Shown here piece after piece: positions 7,297-16,323 of a stretch of DNA of 41,615 nucleotides (position 1 is the stretch's first letter; every line of letters starts with the position of its first letter). The translations under genes were made by a program, and so were the position numbers. Below the pieces are notes generated by a model. That model searched no databases and was not told where the DNA came from. It was given only the letters and a program-made list of their open reading frames with translations. The DNA comes from Flavobacteriales bacterium (GTDB lineage Bacteria; Bacteroidota; Bacteroidia; Flavobacteriales_D; Parvicellaceae). The stretch covers positions 1 to 41,615 of the forward strand of contig JADHMB010000009.1 of assembly GCA_016780365.1 (NCBI GenBank), in the 5' to 3' direction.

Positions 7297-8841
7297 GTGT
7301 CGTATGAATTAGTTATAAATTCATCATCAGACGAAGTAGTAACTGCATTACTTTATGACAACAAATTAGTTGAAATTCATAAAGAAGGTCTTGATGATCG
7401 ATTTAATGTAGGAGATGTTTATCTAGGTAAGGTTAAAAAAATCGTACCAAGTTTAAATGCCGCATTTGTAGATGTTGGATACGAAAAAGATGCATTCTTG
7501 CATTATTTAGATTTAGGTCCACAATATAGATCAATGAGTAAATTTACCAAAGATTCTATATCTGGAAAACAGTCTACCCATAAGCTTGGTTACAATAAGA
7601 TAGAGCCAGATATTTTAAAAGATGGAAAGATAAAAGAACACCTCTCTTCTAACCAAATAATCGCTGTTCAGGTAACTAAAGAACCAATATCCTCTAAAGG
7701 CCCAAGGCTTAGTGCTGAAGTAACTATTCCTGGAAGGTTTTTGGTTTTAGTTCCATTTTCAGAAAAGATTTCAGTTTCTCAAAAAATAAAAGATCCAGCC
7801 GAGAGAAATCGTTTAAAGAGACTTATAAATAGTATCAGACCAAGAAAGTTTGGTGTGATTATTAGAACTGTAGCACAGAATAAAAAAGTTGCCGAATTGG
7901 ACCAAGACCTTAGAGACTTAGAACAAAAATGGTCTAAAATGTTCAAAGAACTTAAAGATGCAACTCCAAGAAAAAAGCTACTTGGAGAAATGAATCGGGC
8001 TACTACAGTATTAAGAGACGAGTTAAATAAAGAGTTTACAAGTATTCACGTAGATGATGAATCTTTATATAATGAGCTAAAGGATTATGTTAAGACTATT
8101 GCCCCTGAAAAGGAAGATATTGTTAAGCTCTATCAAGGGAAAGTAAGCCTATTCGAAAGCAAGGGAATTAATAAGCAAATAAAAGCAACTTTTGGCAGGA
8201 AAGTTAACTTAAAATCCGGAGCCTATCTAATTATTGACCATACTGAGGCAATGCATGTTGTGGATGTTAATAGTGGAAACCGAAAGGCCACCAATGTCAA
8301 TCAGGAATTAAATGCTTTAGAAACCAACTTAGAATCAGCTGAAGAAATTGCTAGACTTTTAAGGTTAAGAGATATGGGAGGTATTGTAGCTGTCGATTTT
8401 ATCGATATGTACGATAGAGCTAATAATAAAAAGCTTATTGAAAGTTTTAGAAAGTTTATGAAGGACGATAAAGCTAAGCACAATATTCAGCCACCAAGTA
8501 GATTTGGAGTTGTAGAATTGACTAGGCAGCGTGTTCGTCCAGAAACTGAAATTAAAACTACTGAAACTTGCCCAACTTGTCTTGGGAAAGGAGAAGTGCA
8601 AGCTTCAATTCTAATTATAGATGAGATTGACTCAATGCTCAACTCAATTATGGTTGAGGGGATAGCAAAATCTATTACTTTAAATGTTCATCCCTTTATT
8701 GACGCTTTTTTGAAAAAAGGAGTTAAAAATATCCAAAGACAATGGTTTTTAAAGTACAAAAAATGGATTGCTGTTAGACCAATGACAGAGCTTGGTATTC
8801 TACAATATCAGTTTTTAGACGAGTCCGATAATTCTATTTAA
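7297..8841 (+). CDS. rng: Ribonuclease G/E family endoribonuclease
   Basis: RNase E/G-type endonuclease of 514 residues, a full-length RNase G core without the long RNase E tail. The order is an N-terminal S1-type RNA-binding domain (GDVYLGKVKKIVPSLNAAFVDVGYEKDAFLHY, about 40-75, with an insertion before the next strand), the 5'-sensor/catalytic region with the DNase I-like acidic residues (MHVVDVNSG and IVAVDFIDM), and the Zn-link CPTCLGKGE near 430. It acts in mRNA turnover and rRNA maturation. The start is GTG, set by AGGAGG four bases upstream. It follows HU and the ribosomal peptide on the same strand. Its stop is two bases from the thiL stop on the other strand. Confidence 0.95.
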   Translation: MSYELVINSSSDEVVTALLYDNKLVEIHKEGLDDRFNVGDVYLGKVKKIVPSLNAAFVDVGYEKDAFLHYLDLGPQYRSMSKFTKDSISGKQSTHKLGYNKIEPDILKDGKIKEHLSSNQIIAVQVTKEPISSKGPRLSAEVTIPGRFLVLVPFSEKISVSQKIKDPAERNRLKRLINSIRPRKFGVIIRTVAQNKKVAELDQDLRDLEQKWSKMFKELKDATPRKKLLGEMNRATTVLRDELNKEFTSIHVDDESLYNELKDYVKTIAPEKEDIVKLYQGKVSLFESKGINKQIKATFGRKVNLKSGAYLIIDHTEAMHVVDVNSGNRKATNVNQELNALETNLESAEEIARLLRLRDMGGIVAVDFIDMYDRANNKKLIESFRKFMKDDKAKHNIQPPSRFGVVELTRQRVRPETEIKTTETCPTCLGKGEVQASILIIDEIDSMLNSIMVEGIAKSITLNVHPFIDAFLKKGVKNIQRQWFLKYKKWIAVRPMTELGILQYQFLDESDNSI

Positions 8842-8843
8842 AT

Positions 8844-9881
8844 TTAATTGTTAAAATGGTTCCATCCCTGCGCTTGTAGTGGGGTAGAGGTGTCCCCATT
8901 TCCAATTAAATTAATTCCTTGAGATTTTTTGGTAATATGACCTATTACAGTAAGGTTAGGGTCGTTTTTAATCTTCTCATAATCTTTTTGATTAATGGTG
9001 AAAAGTAATTCATAATCTTCTCCTCCGTTAAGTGCTGAAACGGTAGGGTTTATATTGAAATCCATAGAAGTTTGATAAGTCTGTGGGTCTATGGGTATTT
9101 TTTCTTCGTAAAGCTGACATCCAACATTACTAGATGTGCAAATATGAAAAACTTCAGATGCTAATCCGTCGGATATATCTATCATACTGGTTGGAATTAC
9201 ATCACATTTTTTTAAAAATTCAATTACATCTCTCCTTGCCTCTGGCTTAAGTTGTCTTTCTAGAATATAATTAAAGTTATCTAGTTCAGGTTGCATATTT
9301 GGGTTGCTTTTCCAAACCTCTTTTTCTCTTTGCAGTACGTTAAGTCCCATATAGGCTCCTCCCAAATCCCCTGTGGTAATTAATAAATCATTTTCTTTAG
9401 CTCCAGACCTTTTGACAATTTCTTTTTTCATTGCTTCTCCAATTGCTGTTATGGAAATGGTTAAGCCGTTGATACACGACGTAATATCTCCACCAATTAC
9501 ATCAATTTTGTATTTTTCACAAGCCAGTAAAATTCCATCGTAAAACTCTTCAATTGCTTCAAGAGTGTATTTGCTAGAAATAGCCAAACCAACTGTAATT
9601 TGTTTTGGAATACCATTCATGGCATAGATGTCACTTATGTTTACAATTACAGATTTGTATCCTAAATGTTTTAAAGGGGTGAAGGCCATATCAAAATGTA
9701 TTCCTTCCACAAGCATATCGGAACTTACTAAAATTTCTTTACTAGAGTTTATTATTGCAGCATCATCTCCTGGACCAAGAAGAGTATTATCATTAAATAA
9801 TTTAATTTTTTTTGTCAGTCTTTCTATAAGCCCAAATTCACCTAAATCTTTTAGATCAATATTTTTCTCTTCTTCATTCAT
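8844..9881 (-). CDS. thiL: Thiamine-monophosphate kinase
   Basis: Phosphorylates thiamine monophosphate to thiamine diphosphate. The 345-residue product has the PurM-like fold: LLGPGDDAAII near 35-45 for Mg-ATP, the SDMLVEGIHFD substrate loop, VNISDIYAMNG, VIGGDIT, and ISDGLASEVFHI in the second half. Length is normal. ATG start, with a -7 box exactly five bases upstream, so a leaderless mRNA is predicted. No other thiamine genes and no TPP riboswitch are visible nearby. It meets rng tail-to-tail. Confidence 0.95.
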   Translation of the reverse strand: MNEEEKNIDLKDLGEFGLIERLTKKIKLFNDNTLLGPGDDAAIINSSKEILVSSDMLVEGIHFDMAFTPLKHLGYKSVIVNISDIYAMNGIPKQITVGLAISSKYTLEAIEEFYDGILLACEKYKIDVIGGDITSCINGLTISITAIGEAMKKEIVKRSGAKENDLLITTGDLGGAYMGLNVLQREKEVWKSNPNMQPELDNFNYILERQLKPEARRDVIEFLKKCDVIPTSMIDISDGLASEVFHICTSSNVGCQLYEEKIPIDPQTYQTSMDFNINPTVSALNGGEDYELLFTINQKDYEKIKNDPNLTVIGHITKKSQGINLIGNGDTSTPLQAQGWNHFNN

Positions 9882-9886
9882 GAATG

Positions 9887-9894
9887 CAAATTTA
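9887..9894 (-). promoter_or_regulatory. -7 element TAAATTTG of thiL, five bases from ATG
   Basis: Exact TAnnTTTG on the minus strand, then CATTC, then ATG. This is the same five-base geometry as mutY and murB. Confidence 0.5.
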
Positions 9895-9991
9895 GTTCAA
9901 TAGTTATAATTTCACCTTGTTATTTGCAATAACAATCAATTCTTGTATTAAATACTATTCAACAATTCTTTTATCATCTGTTATTTTGAGG

Positions 9992-9999
9992 TATATTTG
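9992..9999 (+). promoter_or_regulatory. -7 element TATATTTG of the suf operon
   Basis: Perfect TAnnTTTG 29 bases before the sufA ATG; the -33 region is T-rich with no exact TTG. No IscR- or Fur-type site was recognised. Confidence 0.55.
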
Positions 10000-10028
10000 C
10001 AATAATTACAACTATTTCAAATAGCTAG

Positions 10029-10352
10029 ATGATCAAAGTAACAGAAAATGCAAAGTCCAAAGCTTTACAGCTTATGAAAGATGACGGTAATGAAGGTTAT
10101 TTTATTCGAGTTGGTGTAAAGGGAGGAGGATGTTCAGGTTTGATGTATGAACTCAAATTCGATAATACTCTAACCGACAGCGATAAATCTTTTATGGACA
10201 ACGGAATAAAAGTTGTTGTAGATAAAAAAAGTTTTCTTTATCTAATAGGAACAACGTTAGATTTTTCAGGTGGGTTAAATGGAAAAGGATTTGTTTTTAG
10301 CAATCCTAATGCGGATAGAACATGTGGGTGTGGAGAAAGTTTTTCATTATAA
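10029..10352 (+). CDS. sufA: A-type Fe-S carrier (SufA/IscA family)
   Basis: The 107-residue HesB/IscA-family protein carries Fe-S clusters from the SufBCD scaffold to apoproteins. The three conserved cysteines are present: Cys35 in GGGCSG and Cys99/Cys101 in the C-terminal CGCGES segment. It is the first gene after a clear promoter and lies nine bases before sufB, so its place in the SUF pathway is well supported. The SufA name follows from context; IscA and ErpA look alike in sequence. Confidence 0.94.
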   Translation: MIKVTENAKSKALQLMKDDGNEGYFIRVGVKGGGCSGLMYELKFDNTLTDSDKSFMDNGIKVVVDKKSFLYLIGTTLDFSGGLNGKGFVFSNPNADRTCGCGESFSL

Positions 10353-10361
10353 AAAGGATAA

Positions 10362-11807
10362 ATGTCATATACTGAAAAAGAATTAAAAGAAGAGTTAAAC
10401 AACAAATCCTACGAATTTGGTTTTGTTACTGATATCGAAAGTGAAAAGGCACCAATAGGCCTTAATGAAGATATAATTAAATTAATTTCTTCAAAAAAAA
10501 ATGAACCCCAATGGATGCTTGCTTATAGACTAGAAGCTTTTCGTGTTTGGCAAAAAATGTCAGAACCAAATTGGGCCCATGTCAAATATACAAAGCCAGA
10601 TTTTCAAAATATTTCTTACTACGCAGCCCCCAAAAAGAAAAAAGAACTTAAAAGTCTAGATGAGGTTGATCCTGAACTTTTAAGGACCATGGAAAAACTA
10701 GGAATATCTATTGAAGAACAAAAAAAATTAAGTGGAGTTGCTGTAGATTTTGTCATGGATTCGGTTTCGGTAGCTACATCCTTTAAAGAAAAACTAAGTG
10801 AATTAGGAATAATTTTCTGCTCTTTCTCAGAAGCTGTAAATAACCATCCAGATTTGGTTAAAAAATATATGGGAACTGTTGTTCCTCACACCGATAATTA
10901 CTATTCTGCCTTAAACAGCGCAGTTTTTTCAGATGGTTCTTTTTGTTATATTCCTAAAGGTGTCAGATGCCCTATGGAGCTATCTACATATTTCAGAATT
11001 AATGAATCTGGAACAGGACAGTTTGAAAGAACACTTTTAATCGCAGACGAATCTAGTTACGTAAGTTATTTAGAGGGCTGTACGGCTCCACAAAGAGACG
11101 AAAATCAATTACATGCTGCAGTTGTGGAACTAATTGCTCTTGACAAAGCAGAAATAAAATACTCCACAGTTCAAAATTGGTATCCTGGAGATGCTAAAGG
11201 CAAAGGTGGCGTTTACAATTTTGTTACCAAAAGAGGAATTTGCGGTTATAGATCTAAAATTTCTTGGACACAGGTAGAAACTGGATCAGCAGTAACTTGG
11301 AAATACCCTTCATGTATTCTTAAAGGAGATCATTCTATTGGCGAATTTTATTCTGTTGCAGTTACCAATAATTTTCAACAAGCCGATACAGGAACTAAAA
11401 TGATTCATATTGGGAAAAATACCAAATCCACCATTATTTCTAAAGGTATTTCTGCTGGGAAAAGTCAAAATAGTTACCGTGGTTTGGTAAAGATAGGTAA
11501 AGGTGCAAAAAATTCAAGAAACTTTTCTCAGTGTGATTCACTCCTAATGACTGACCAATGTGGCGCGCATACTTTTCCATACATAGAATGCGAGAATCCA
11601 ACCGCTACCGTTGAGCATGAAGCAACCACTTCTAAAATCGGAGAAGATCAATTATTTTATTGTATGCAAAGAGGGATAAGTGAAGAAAAGGCAATTAGTT
11701 TGATAGTAAACGGATATGCAAAAGAAGTTTTAAATAAGTTGCCAATGGAGTTTGCAGTAGAAGCCCAGAAATTATTAGAAATTAGTTTAGAAGGTTCTGT
11801 AGGATAA
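10362..11807 (+). CDS. sufB: Fe-S scaffold subunit SufB
   Basis: SufB (481 residues) is the scaffold subunit on which Fe-S clusters are built in the SufBC2D complex. Visible family features include [20 protein letters not shown], the [19 protein letters not shown] segment, [23 protein letters not shown], the beta-helix core with the conserved Cys-containing [19 protein letters not shown] segment, and the C-terminal [16 protein letters not shown] shared with SufD. An AAGGA lies three bases before the ATG, a weak ribosome-binding match. Nine-base gaps on both sides indicate a single suf transcript. Confidence 0.97.
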   Translation: MSYTEKELKEELNNKSYEFGFVTDIESEKAPIGLNEDIIKLISSKKNEPQWMLAYRLEAFRVWQKMSEPNWAHVKYTKPDFQNISYYAAPKKKKELKSLDEVDPELLRTMEKLGISIEEQKKLSGVAVDFVMDSVSVATSFKEKLSELGIIFCSFSEAVNNHPDLVKKYMGTVVPHTDNYYSALNSAVFSDGSFCYIPKGVRCPMELSTYFRINESGTGQFERTLLIADESSYVSYLEGCTAPQRDENQLHAAVVELIALDKAEIKYSTVQNWYPGDAKGKGGVYNFVTKRGICGYRSKISWTQVETGSAVTWKYPSCILKGDHSIGEFYSVAVTNNFQQADTGTKMIHIGKNTKSTIISKGISAGKSQNSYRGLVKIGKGAKNSRNFSQCDSLLMTDQCGAHTFPYIECENPTATVEHEATTSKIGEDQLFYCMQRGISEEKAISLIVNGYAKEVLNKLPMEFAVEAQKLLEISLEGSVG

Positions 11808-11816
11808 AATTTAATC

Positions 11817-12581
11817 ATGAGTGAATTACTAATAGAAATCAAAGATTTAGAGTGTAATATTGACAACCAAAAGATTCTTCAAGGATTAAATCTTAAAATT
11901 AACAAAGGAGAAGTTCATGCCATAATGGGCCCCAACGGTTCTGGAAAAAGCACACTTTCATCTGTCTTAGCTGGGAATGACAACTATGAAGTTACCAATG
12001 GCTCAATTAATTTTTTGGGAGAAGAGATTTCTGAAATGAGTCCAGAGGAAAGATCTTGGAAAGGAATGTTTTTAGCATTTCAGTACCCAGTAGAAATTCC
12101 TGGTGTTAGCAATATTAATTTTTTAAGAACTGCACTTAACGAAAGAAATAAATACTTCGGAATAGATTCTATCCCAGCAAAAGATTTTTTAAAAATGGTT
12201 GCCGAAAAGTCAGAACTTGTAGGCTTAAATAACAAACTTAAAAATAGATCTGTAAACGAAGGTTTTTCAGGGGGAGAAAAGAAAAGAAATGAGATTTTTC
12301 AAATGGCAATGCTTGATCCTAAATTATCAATTTTAGACGAAACAGATTCTGGGTTGGATATTGACGCATTGAAAATTGTAGCTAATGGGGTTAATAAACT
12401 TAAATCTTCTGAAAATGCTACGGTTGTTATTACTCATTACCAAAGACTACTTGATTATATTGTCCCAGATTTTGTCCATGTTTTACATGAGGGAAAAATC
12501 ATTAAATCGGGCGATAAATCTTTAGCATTAGAGTTAGAAAAAAAAGGATATGATTGGTTAAAAAATGATGAAAATATTTAA
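11817..12581 (+). CDS. sufC: Fe-S assembly ATPase SufC
   Basis: ABC-type ATPase (254 residues) that powers SufB-SufD rearrangement. Walker A GPNGSGKST at 38-46, the modified signature FSGGEKKRNEI, and Walker B SILDETDSGLD are all present; the E-T-D-SGLD form is typical of SufC rather than of transporters. It sits between sufB and sufD. Its TAA stop is in the same reading frame as sufD, seven codons before the sufD start. Confidence 0.97.
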   Translation: MSELLIEIKDLECNIDNQKILQGLNLKINKGEVHAIMGPNGSGKSTLSSVLAGNDNYEVTNGSINFLGEEISEMSPEERSWKGMFLAFQYPVEIPGVSNINFLRTALNERNKYFGIDSIPAKDFLKMVAEKSELVGLNNKLKNRSVNEGFSGGEKKRNEIFQMAMLDPKLSILDETDSGLDIDALKIVANGVNKLKSSENATVVITHYQRLLDYIVPDFVHVLHEGKIIKSGDKSLALELEKKGYDWLKNDENI

Positions 12582-12602
12582 AACTCTTTTAAAGTTATCC
12601 AA

Positions 12603-13814
12603 TTGATTATTAAAGATTTAAATCATAATTCATTACTTAAAGAAAATTCTAAATTAGATTTAGAAGCTCTAAACCTAGGCTCTTTTCCAAAAAGAAAAGA
12701 AGAAAGATGGAAATACACTCCTTTAAGATTTTTAAAGAAAATTAATTTTCACAACCAATTTAATTTTAAAATTGAGCATCTTAATTCTCTAGGAATCCCA
12801 AAAATTGAAGGACTGGTTATTGTATTGGAAAATGGAAAATTTAATTCCAGCTTATCCAATATTATAGATTTAATGGATATTGAATTATTATTTCTCAATG
12901 ACGGTGATATTGTCAACAATTCTCAAGAACCAAGTCATAAAGATTATTTCACCAATCTTAACTTTAGTTTTTTAACTGAAAAAGTTGTTTTAAAAATAAA
13001 GCCTAATGTTAATATAAATGAGCCTATAAATTTTGTGAATATTATTTCAGATGATAATTGTATTTCTAATACTCAATTTAATATTGATATTTATGAAAAT
13101 TCCAAGCTTCATATTAGACAGTATTTTTTAGGAAGTTCCAATAGTAAAGATGGTTTTATCAATCACAGAAATCAGGTTTCTTTGAAAAGCCAAAGCTCTT
13201 TAACCGTTGATAAATTTCAAGACCTCAATCAGAATTTCAATTTTTGTAATGAATTTATAGACCAAGAGCAAGAAAGTAAATTCATTATGAATACCTTTTC
13301 TGCATCTGGTATTATTCTAAGAAATGATGTTTTCAATAATGTAAATGGAAAGAACTGCCATAGTGAACTTAATGGAGTTTTCGCACCTATAGAAAAACAA
13401 CATTTTGACAACCACACAACCATAAACCATTTTGTTGCGGATTGTAAATCATTCGAAAATTACAAAGGGGTAATTAAAGAAAGTGGTGTAGGGGTATTTA
13501 ATGGAAAAGTTATTGTTCATCAAGATGCTCAAAAAATTGAAGCATTCCAGAAAAATAATAATATTCTTTTAGATGATGAATCCAAGATTTACTCTAAGCC
13601 CGAACTAGAAATTTATGCAGATGACGTAAGGTGTAGTCATGGTTCTACTACTGGAAGATTTGATGAGGAAGCATTATTTTATTTAAGATCTAGAGGAATA
13701 AGTGTAAAAAAATCTTTAGAGTTAATGACATTAGGATTTATCAATGAGGTAATTGAAAAGTCTAATGATTCAGCGTATAAAGAGTTTGTCCTTAAAAGAT
13801 TACTTAAAGATTAA
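12603..13814 (+). CDS. sufD: Fe-S assembly protein SufD
   Basis: Partner of SufB in the SufBC2D scaffold. The 403-residue product has the N-terminal RKEERWKYTPLRFL motif, a variable beta-helix middle, and the conserved C-terminal part with ADDVRCSHGSTTGRFDEEALFYLRSRG, which holds the family Cys-x-His. The start appears to be TTG: the only in-frame codons back to the sufC stop are AAC TCT TTT AAA GTT ATC CAA, none of them a normal start, and the next ATG would remove the WKYT region. The N-terminus is shorter than in many SufD proteins. sufS and sufE, often next in Bacteroidota, are absent here. Confidence 0.94.
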   Translation: MIIKDLNHNSLLKENSKLDLEALNLGSFPKRKEERWKYTPLRFLKKINFHNQFNFKIEHLNSLGIPKIEGLVIVLENGKFNSSLSNIIDLMDIELLFLNDGDIVNNSQEPSHKDYFTNLNFSFLTEKVVLKIKPNVNINEPINFVNIISDDNCISNTQFNIDIYENSKLHIRQYFLGSSNSKDGFINHRNQVSLKSQSSLTVDKFQDLNQNFNFCNEFIDQEQESKFIMNTFSASGIILRNDVFNNVNGKNCHSELNGVFAPIEKQHFDNHTTINHFVADCKSFENYKGVIKESGVGVFNGKVIVHQDAQKIEAFQKNNNILLDDESKIYSKPELEIYADDVRCSHGSTTGRFDEEALFYLRSRGISVKKSLELMTLGFINEVIEKSNDSAYKEFVLKRLLKD

Positions 13815-13846
13815 TTGTTATTTATTTAGAGTTTGTTTTACTTTAG
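13815..13846 (+). promoter_or_regulatory. Possible promoter TTG-N21-TACTTTAG after sufD
   Basis: TTG at 13815-13817 begins at the first base after sufD, and TACTTTAG, a near match to TAnnTTTG, lies at 13839-13846, 14 bases before the TTG start of the next gene. The same box TACTTTAG appears before the GT4 gene. Confidence 0.35.
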
Positions 13847-13860
13847 GATATAAATAAATT

Positions 13861-15309
13861 TTGATCACTAGAGTTAAAATATCTTTCTTCTTATTATTAA
13901 CTTTAATTGTTTCATTTGGAATATCTCAAAAACTTAGCCTAAGTTTTTCTCAACATGTTCCTTACTCTAAAGACTACAAACCACTTTCTTGTATTAGTTA
14001 CAAGTCCAACAATGTTCTTTTTCAAAAAAAAATAAATTCTAAATTTTGTGATTTAAAAGTAAATATTTTTGACAGCCATCTAGACAATGTAAATCACTTC
14101 AATGTTTTATTAAAAGATGAAAATTTTATCGGTATTAGACACATATTTGGCGAAATTTATTTGTTTACATCTGTCAATAACGGTGTTGAGACCATTTTAA
14201 AATACAGAGTATTAGATATTGCTTCTAACTTCCTGAGCCCTATAAATTTATTTACCGAAAAAAACAAGTCTGGATATCCCTCCAATTATATTCTTGGAGA
14301 AAAGACCTTTGAAAATAAATTTCATTTTCTTGTAGAACTCCCATTCCAAAATGGCAAGCAAGAAGATTTGAGAACAATTACTGTTGATAATAAACTGAAT
14401 ATTGTAAATGAGGTTTACAACAAATTAGATTTATTATTTGATTCTAAAAGAGATAATAAGATTTTGTTATCCAATAATGGAGTTGTTTACTTGCTTAAGA
14501 AATTTTGGAAAAAAGGCAACCATTTTTATATCTATAAACTAGGTCAGGACATAATTTCTGAAGTTCAGATAAAATTAAATAACAGAAAAATAGCAGCACT
14601 AGATTATTTTTTTAATTCCAAGGATGAGCTTGTCATATCTGGTTTTTACTCTTCCCCTATTCGATTTAATTATGAAGGTTTTTTTCTGCTCAGATACGAC
14701 GCGGATTTACACTTAGTTCATAAAAATCAATATTCATTGACTGAAAATATTGTACAAGCCTTCAAGTCTTCAAAAGAAATTAAAGAAAGTGGTTTTGGAT
14801 TGGATAGGTTTATAATTACAGATTTTAGTTTAGACAGTATTGGCAATTATTATTTATTGTCAGAAAACATATCAAAAGCTACTATTAAAGAGGAAACTTA
14901 CTGGGTATCTAGTGGGTTTTTTGTTATAAAATTTAATAAGAATGGCAATTTTATATGGGGAAGTCCAGTTCCTTTAAATCAAAAACACAAATATTTAAGT
15001 TTCATGGGTACTTTCTTAGTTAATTCTTACAATTACAAAAAATACTTTTACAATGATTTACAAAATTCAAATTTGAGAAAAGGGGTTCCTGCTGAGTATG
15101 GAATTCTAAATTATTGTGGTACAAAATATGTAGAGTTTACACTGGCTGGGGTTGCTCAGGAAAATATTAATTCTATCAATTTCCCAGGTAAAGATTCTGA
15201 GAAGTATGCATTTTTTCCAAATCAGCTCAACCCAAATTCTAAGGGACCCTCTTATTTTGTTGTTTTAAATGAGAAATCAACTAATATTATGCTTGCAATT
15301 GCTAAATAA
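13861..15309 (+). CDS. Secreted protein of unknown function
   Basis: The 482-residue product is not recognised. A signal peptide is visible (VKISFFLLLTLIVSFGISQ, cleavage near residue 23) with no lipobox and no T9SS sorting domain. The body is rich in Asn, Lys, Phe and Tyr and has alternating short strands with turns such as NKNGNFIWG and DSIGNYYLL, resembling a beta-propeller-like extracellular protein, but no repeat is clear enough to call a family. The start is TTG; no ATG lies upstream in frame and starting later would lose the signal peptide. It may be co-transcribed with suf or use its own promoter. Its end overlaps murB by 8 bp, tail-to-tail. Confidence 0.75.
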   Translation: MITRVKISFFLLLTLIVSFGISQKLSLSFSQHVPYSKDYKPLSCISYKSNNVLFQKKINSKFCDLKVNIFDSHLDNVNHFNVLLKDENFIGIRHIFGEIYLFTSVNNGVETILKYRVLDIASNFLSPINLFTEKNKSGYPSNYILGEKTFENKFHFLVELPFQNGKQEDLRTITVDNKLNIVNEVYNKLDLLFDSKRDNKILLSNNGVVYLLKKFWKKGNHFYIYKLGQDIISEVQIKLNNRKIAALDYFFNSKDELVISGFYSSPIRFNYEGFFLLRYDADLHLVHKNQYSLTENIVQAFKSSKEIKESGFGLDRFIITDFSLDSIGNYYLLSENISKATIKEETYWVSSGFFVIKFNKNGNFIWGSPVPLNQKHKYLSFMGTFLVNSYNYKKYFYNDLQNSNLRKGVPAEYGILNYCGTKYVEFTLAGVAQENINSINFPGKDSEKYAFFPNQLNPNSKGPSYFVVLNEKSTNIMLAIAK

Positions 15310-16318
15310 TATTAACTTCTTTTTCAAGTGTTATTCCAAATTTGTCTTTTATATCCAAAATAATTTTTTCTGATAACTCAAATATTTCCATTCCATTTGC
15401 AAGACCATAATTGACCAATACAAGTGCTTGTTTTTCATGAATTCCATAGTTGTTAAATTTCTTCCCTTTCCACCCGGCTCTCTCTATCAACCACCCTGCT
15501 GCAATTTTAAACTCATTTTCATTGATTTCGTAGTTTACAACATTTGGATATTTTTTCTTTATCAGTTCAAGTTGATTTAAACTTACTATTGGGTTTTTAA
15601 AAAAACTTCCACTGTTTCCAATTTTTTTTGGATCAGGGAGCTTACTTTGTCTTATACTAATTATAGCATTACTTACCTCTTTGATACCTGGATTCTTTAT
15701 ATTTTGACTTTCTAATATTGCTTTAACGTCCCCATAATTAATATTTAATACTGGATTTTTCTTTAGCTCTAGAGTGATATTTATAATAATATATTGATTT
15801 TTCATTTTGTTTTTAAATACACTTTCCCTGTATCCAAATTCACAATCTGAATTATTAAATTTAACAATCTTCCCAGATGAAATTTCTAATGCCTCCAGTT
15901 CTATAAATGTTTCTTTAATTTCAACTCCATAGGCACCAATATTTTGCATTGGAGCAGTCCCAGTATTTCCTGGAATTAAACTTAGGTTTTCAATTCCTCC
16001 CCATCCGTTGTCTACACAGTACATAACCAATTCATGCCAATTCTCTCCCGCTCCAATCTTTAAAAAAATAGATTGTTGGTTTTGGTAAATAATTTCTTTT
16101 CCTTTTATGTTATTTAATATTACTAGTCCATCAAAATTTTTTGTGAAAAGAATATTACTTCCTCCACCAAGAATAAGCAACTCTAAATCTTTAAATACAT
16201 TAGTTTTTGTTAATTCTATTAATTCATTAATTGTATTTATAGATGTGAAATATTTAGCCTTAACATCTACTCCAAATGTATTTAGTTTTAATAATGGATA
16301 ATTTTCAATAATATTCAT
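15302..16318 (-). CDS. murB: UDP-N-acetylenolpyruvoylglucosamine reductase MurB
   Basis: FAD-dependent enzyme that reduces UDP-GlcNAc-enolpyruvate to UDP-MurNAc in peptidoglycan synthesis. The 338-residue protein has the N-terminal NTFGVDV, the FAD-binding LILGGGSNILFTKNFDGLVI, the central LSLIPGNTGTAPMQNIGAYGVEI loop, GYRESVFK, and the late NSGSFFKNPIV motif with the catalytic Ser. This is the type I form. ATG start, with TAGGTTTG ending five bases upstream, predicting a leaderless mRNA. Divergent from the GT4 glycosyltransferase. Confidence 0.96.
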   Translation of the reverse strand: MNIIENYPLLKLNTFGVDVKAKYFTSINTINELIELTKTNVFKDLELLILGGGSNILFTKNFDGLVILNNIKGKEIIYQNQQSIFLKIGAGENWHELVMYCVDNGWGGIENLSLIPGNTGTAPMQNIGAYGVEIKETFIELEALEISSGKIVKFNNSDCEFGYRESVFKNKMKNQYIIINITLELKKNPVLNINYGDVKAILESQNIKNPGIKEVSNAIISIRQSKLPDPKKIGNSGSFFKNPIVSLNQLELIKKKYPNVVNYEINENEFKIAAGWLIERAGWKGKKFNNYGIHEKQALVLVNYGLANGMEIFELSEKIILDIKDKFGITLEKEVNII

Positions 16319-16323
16319 CTAGA

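Noticed and set aside
8301-8601. Two minus-strand open frames inside rng
   Set aside because: They lie opposite the conserved catalytic region of RNase G and have no similarity to known proteins.
8882-10028. TPP riboswitch near thiL
   Set aside because: No conserved thi-box sequence (such as CUGAGA) is seen upstream, and the predicted leader is too short to hold one.
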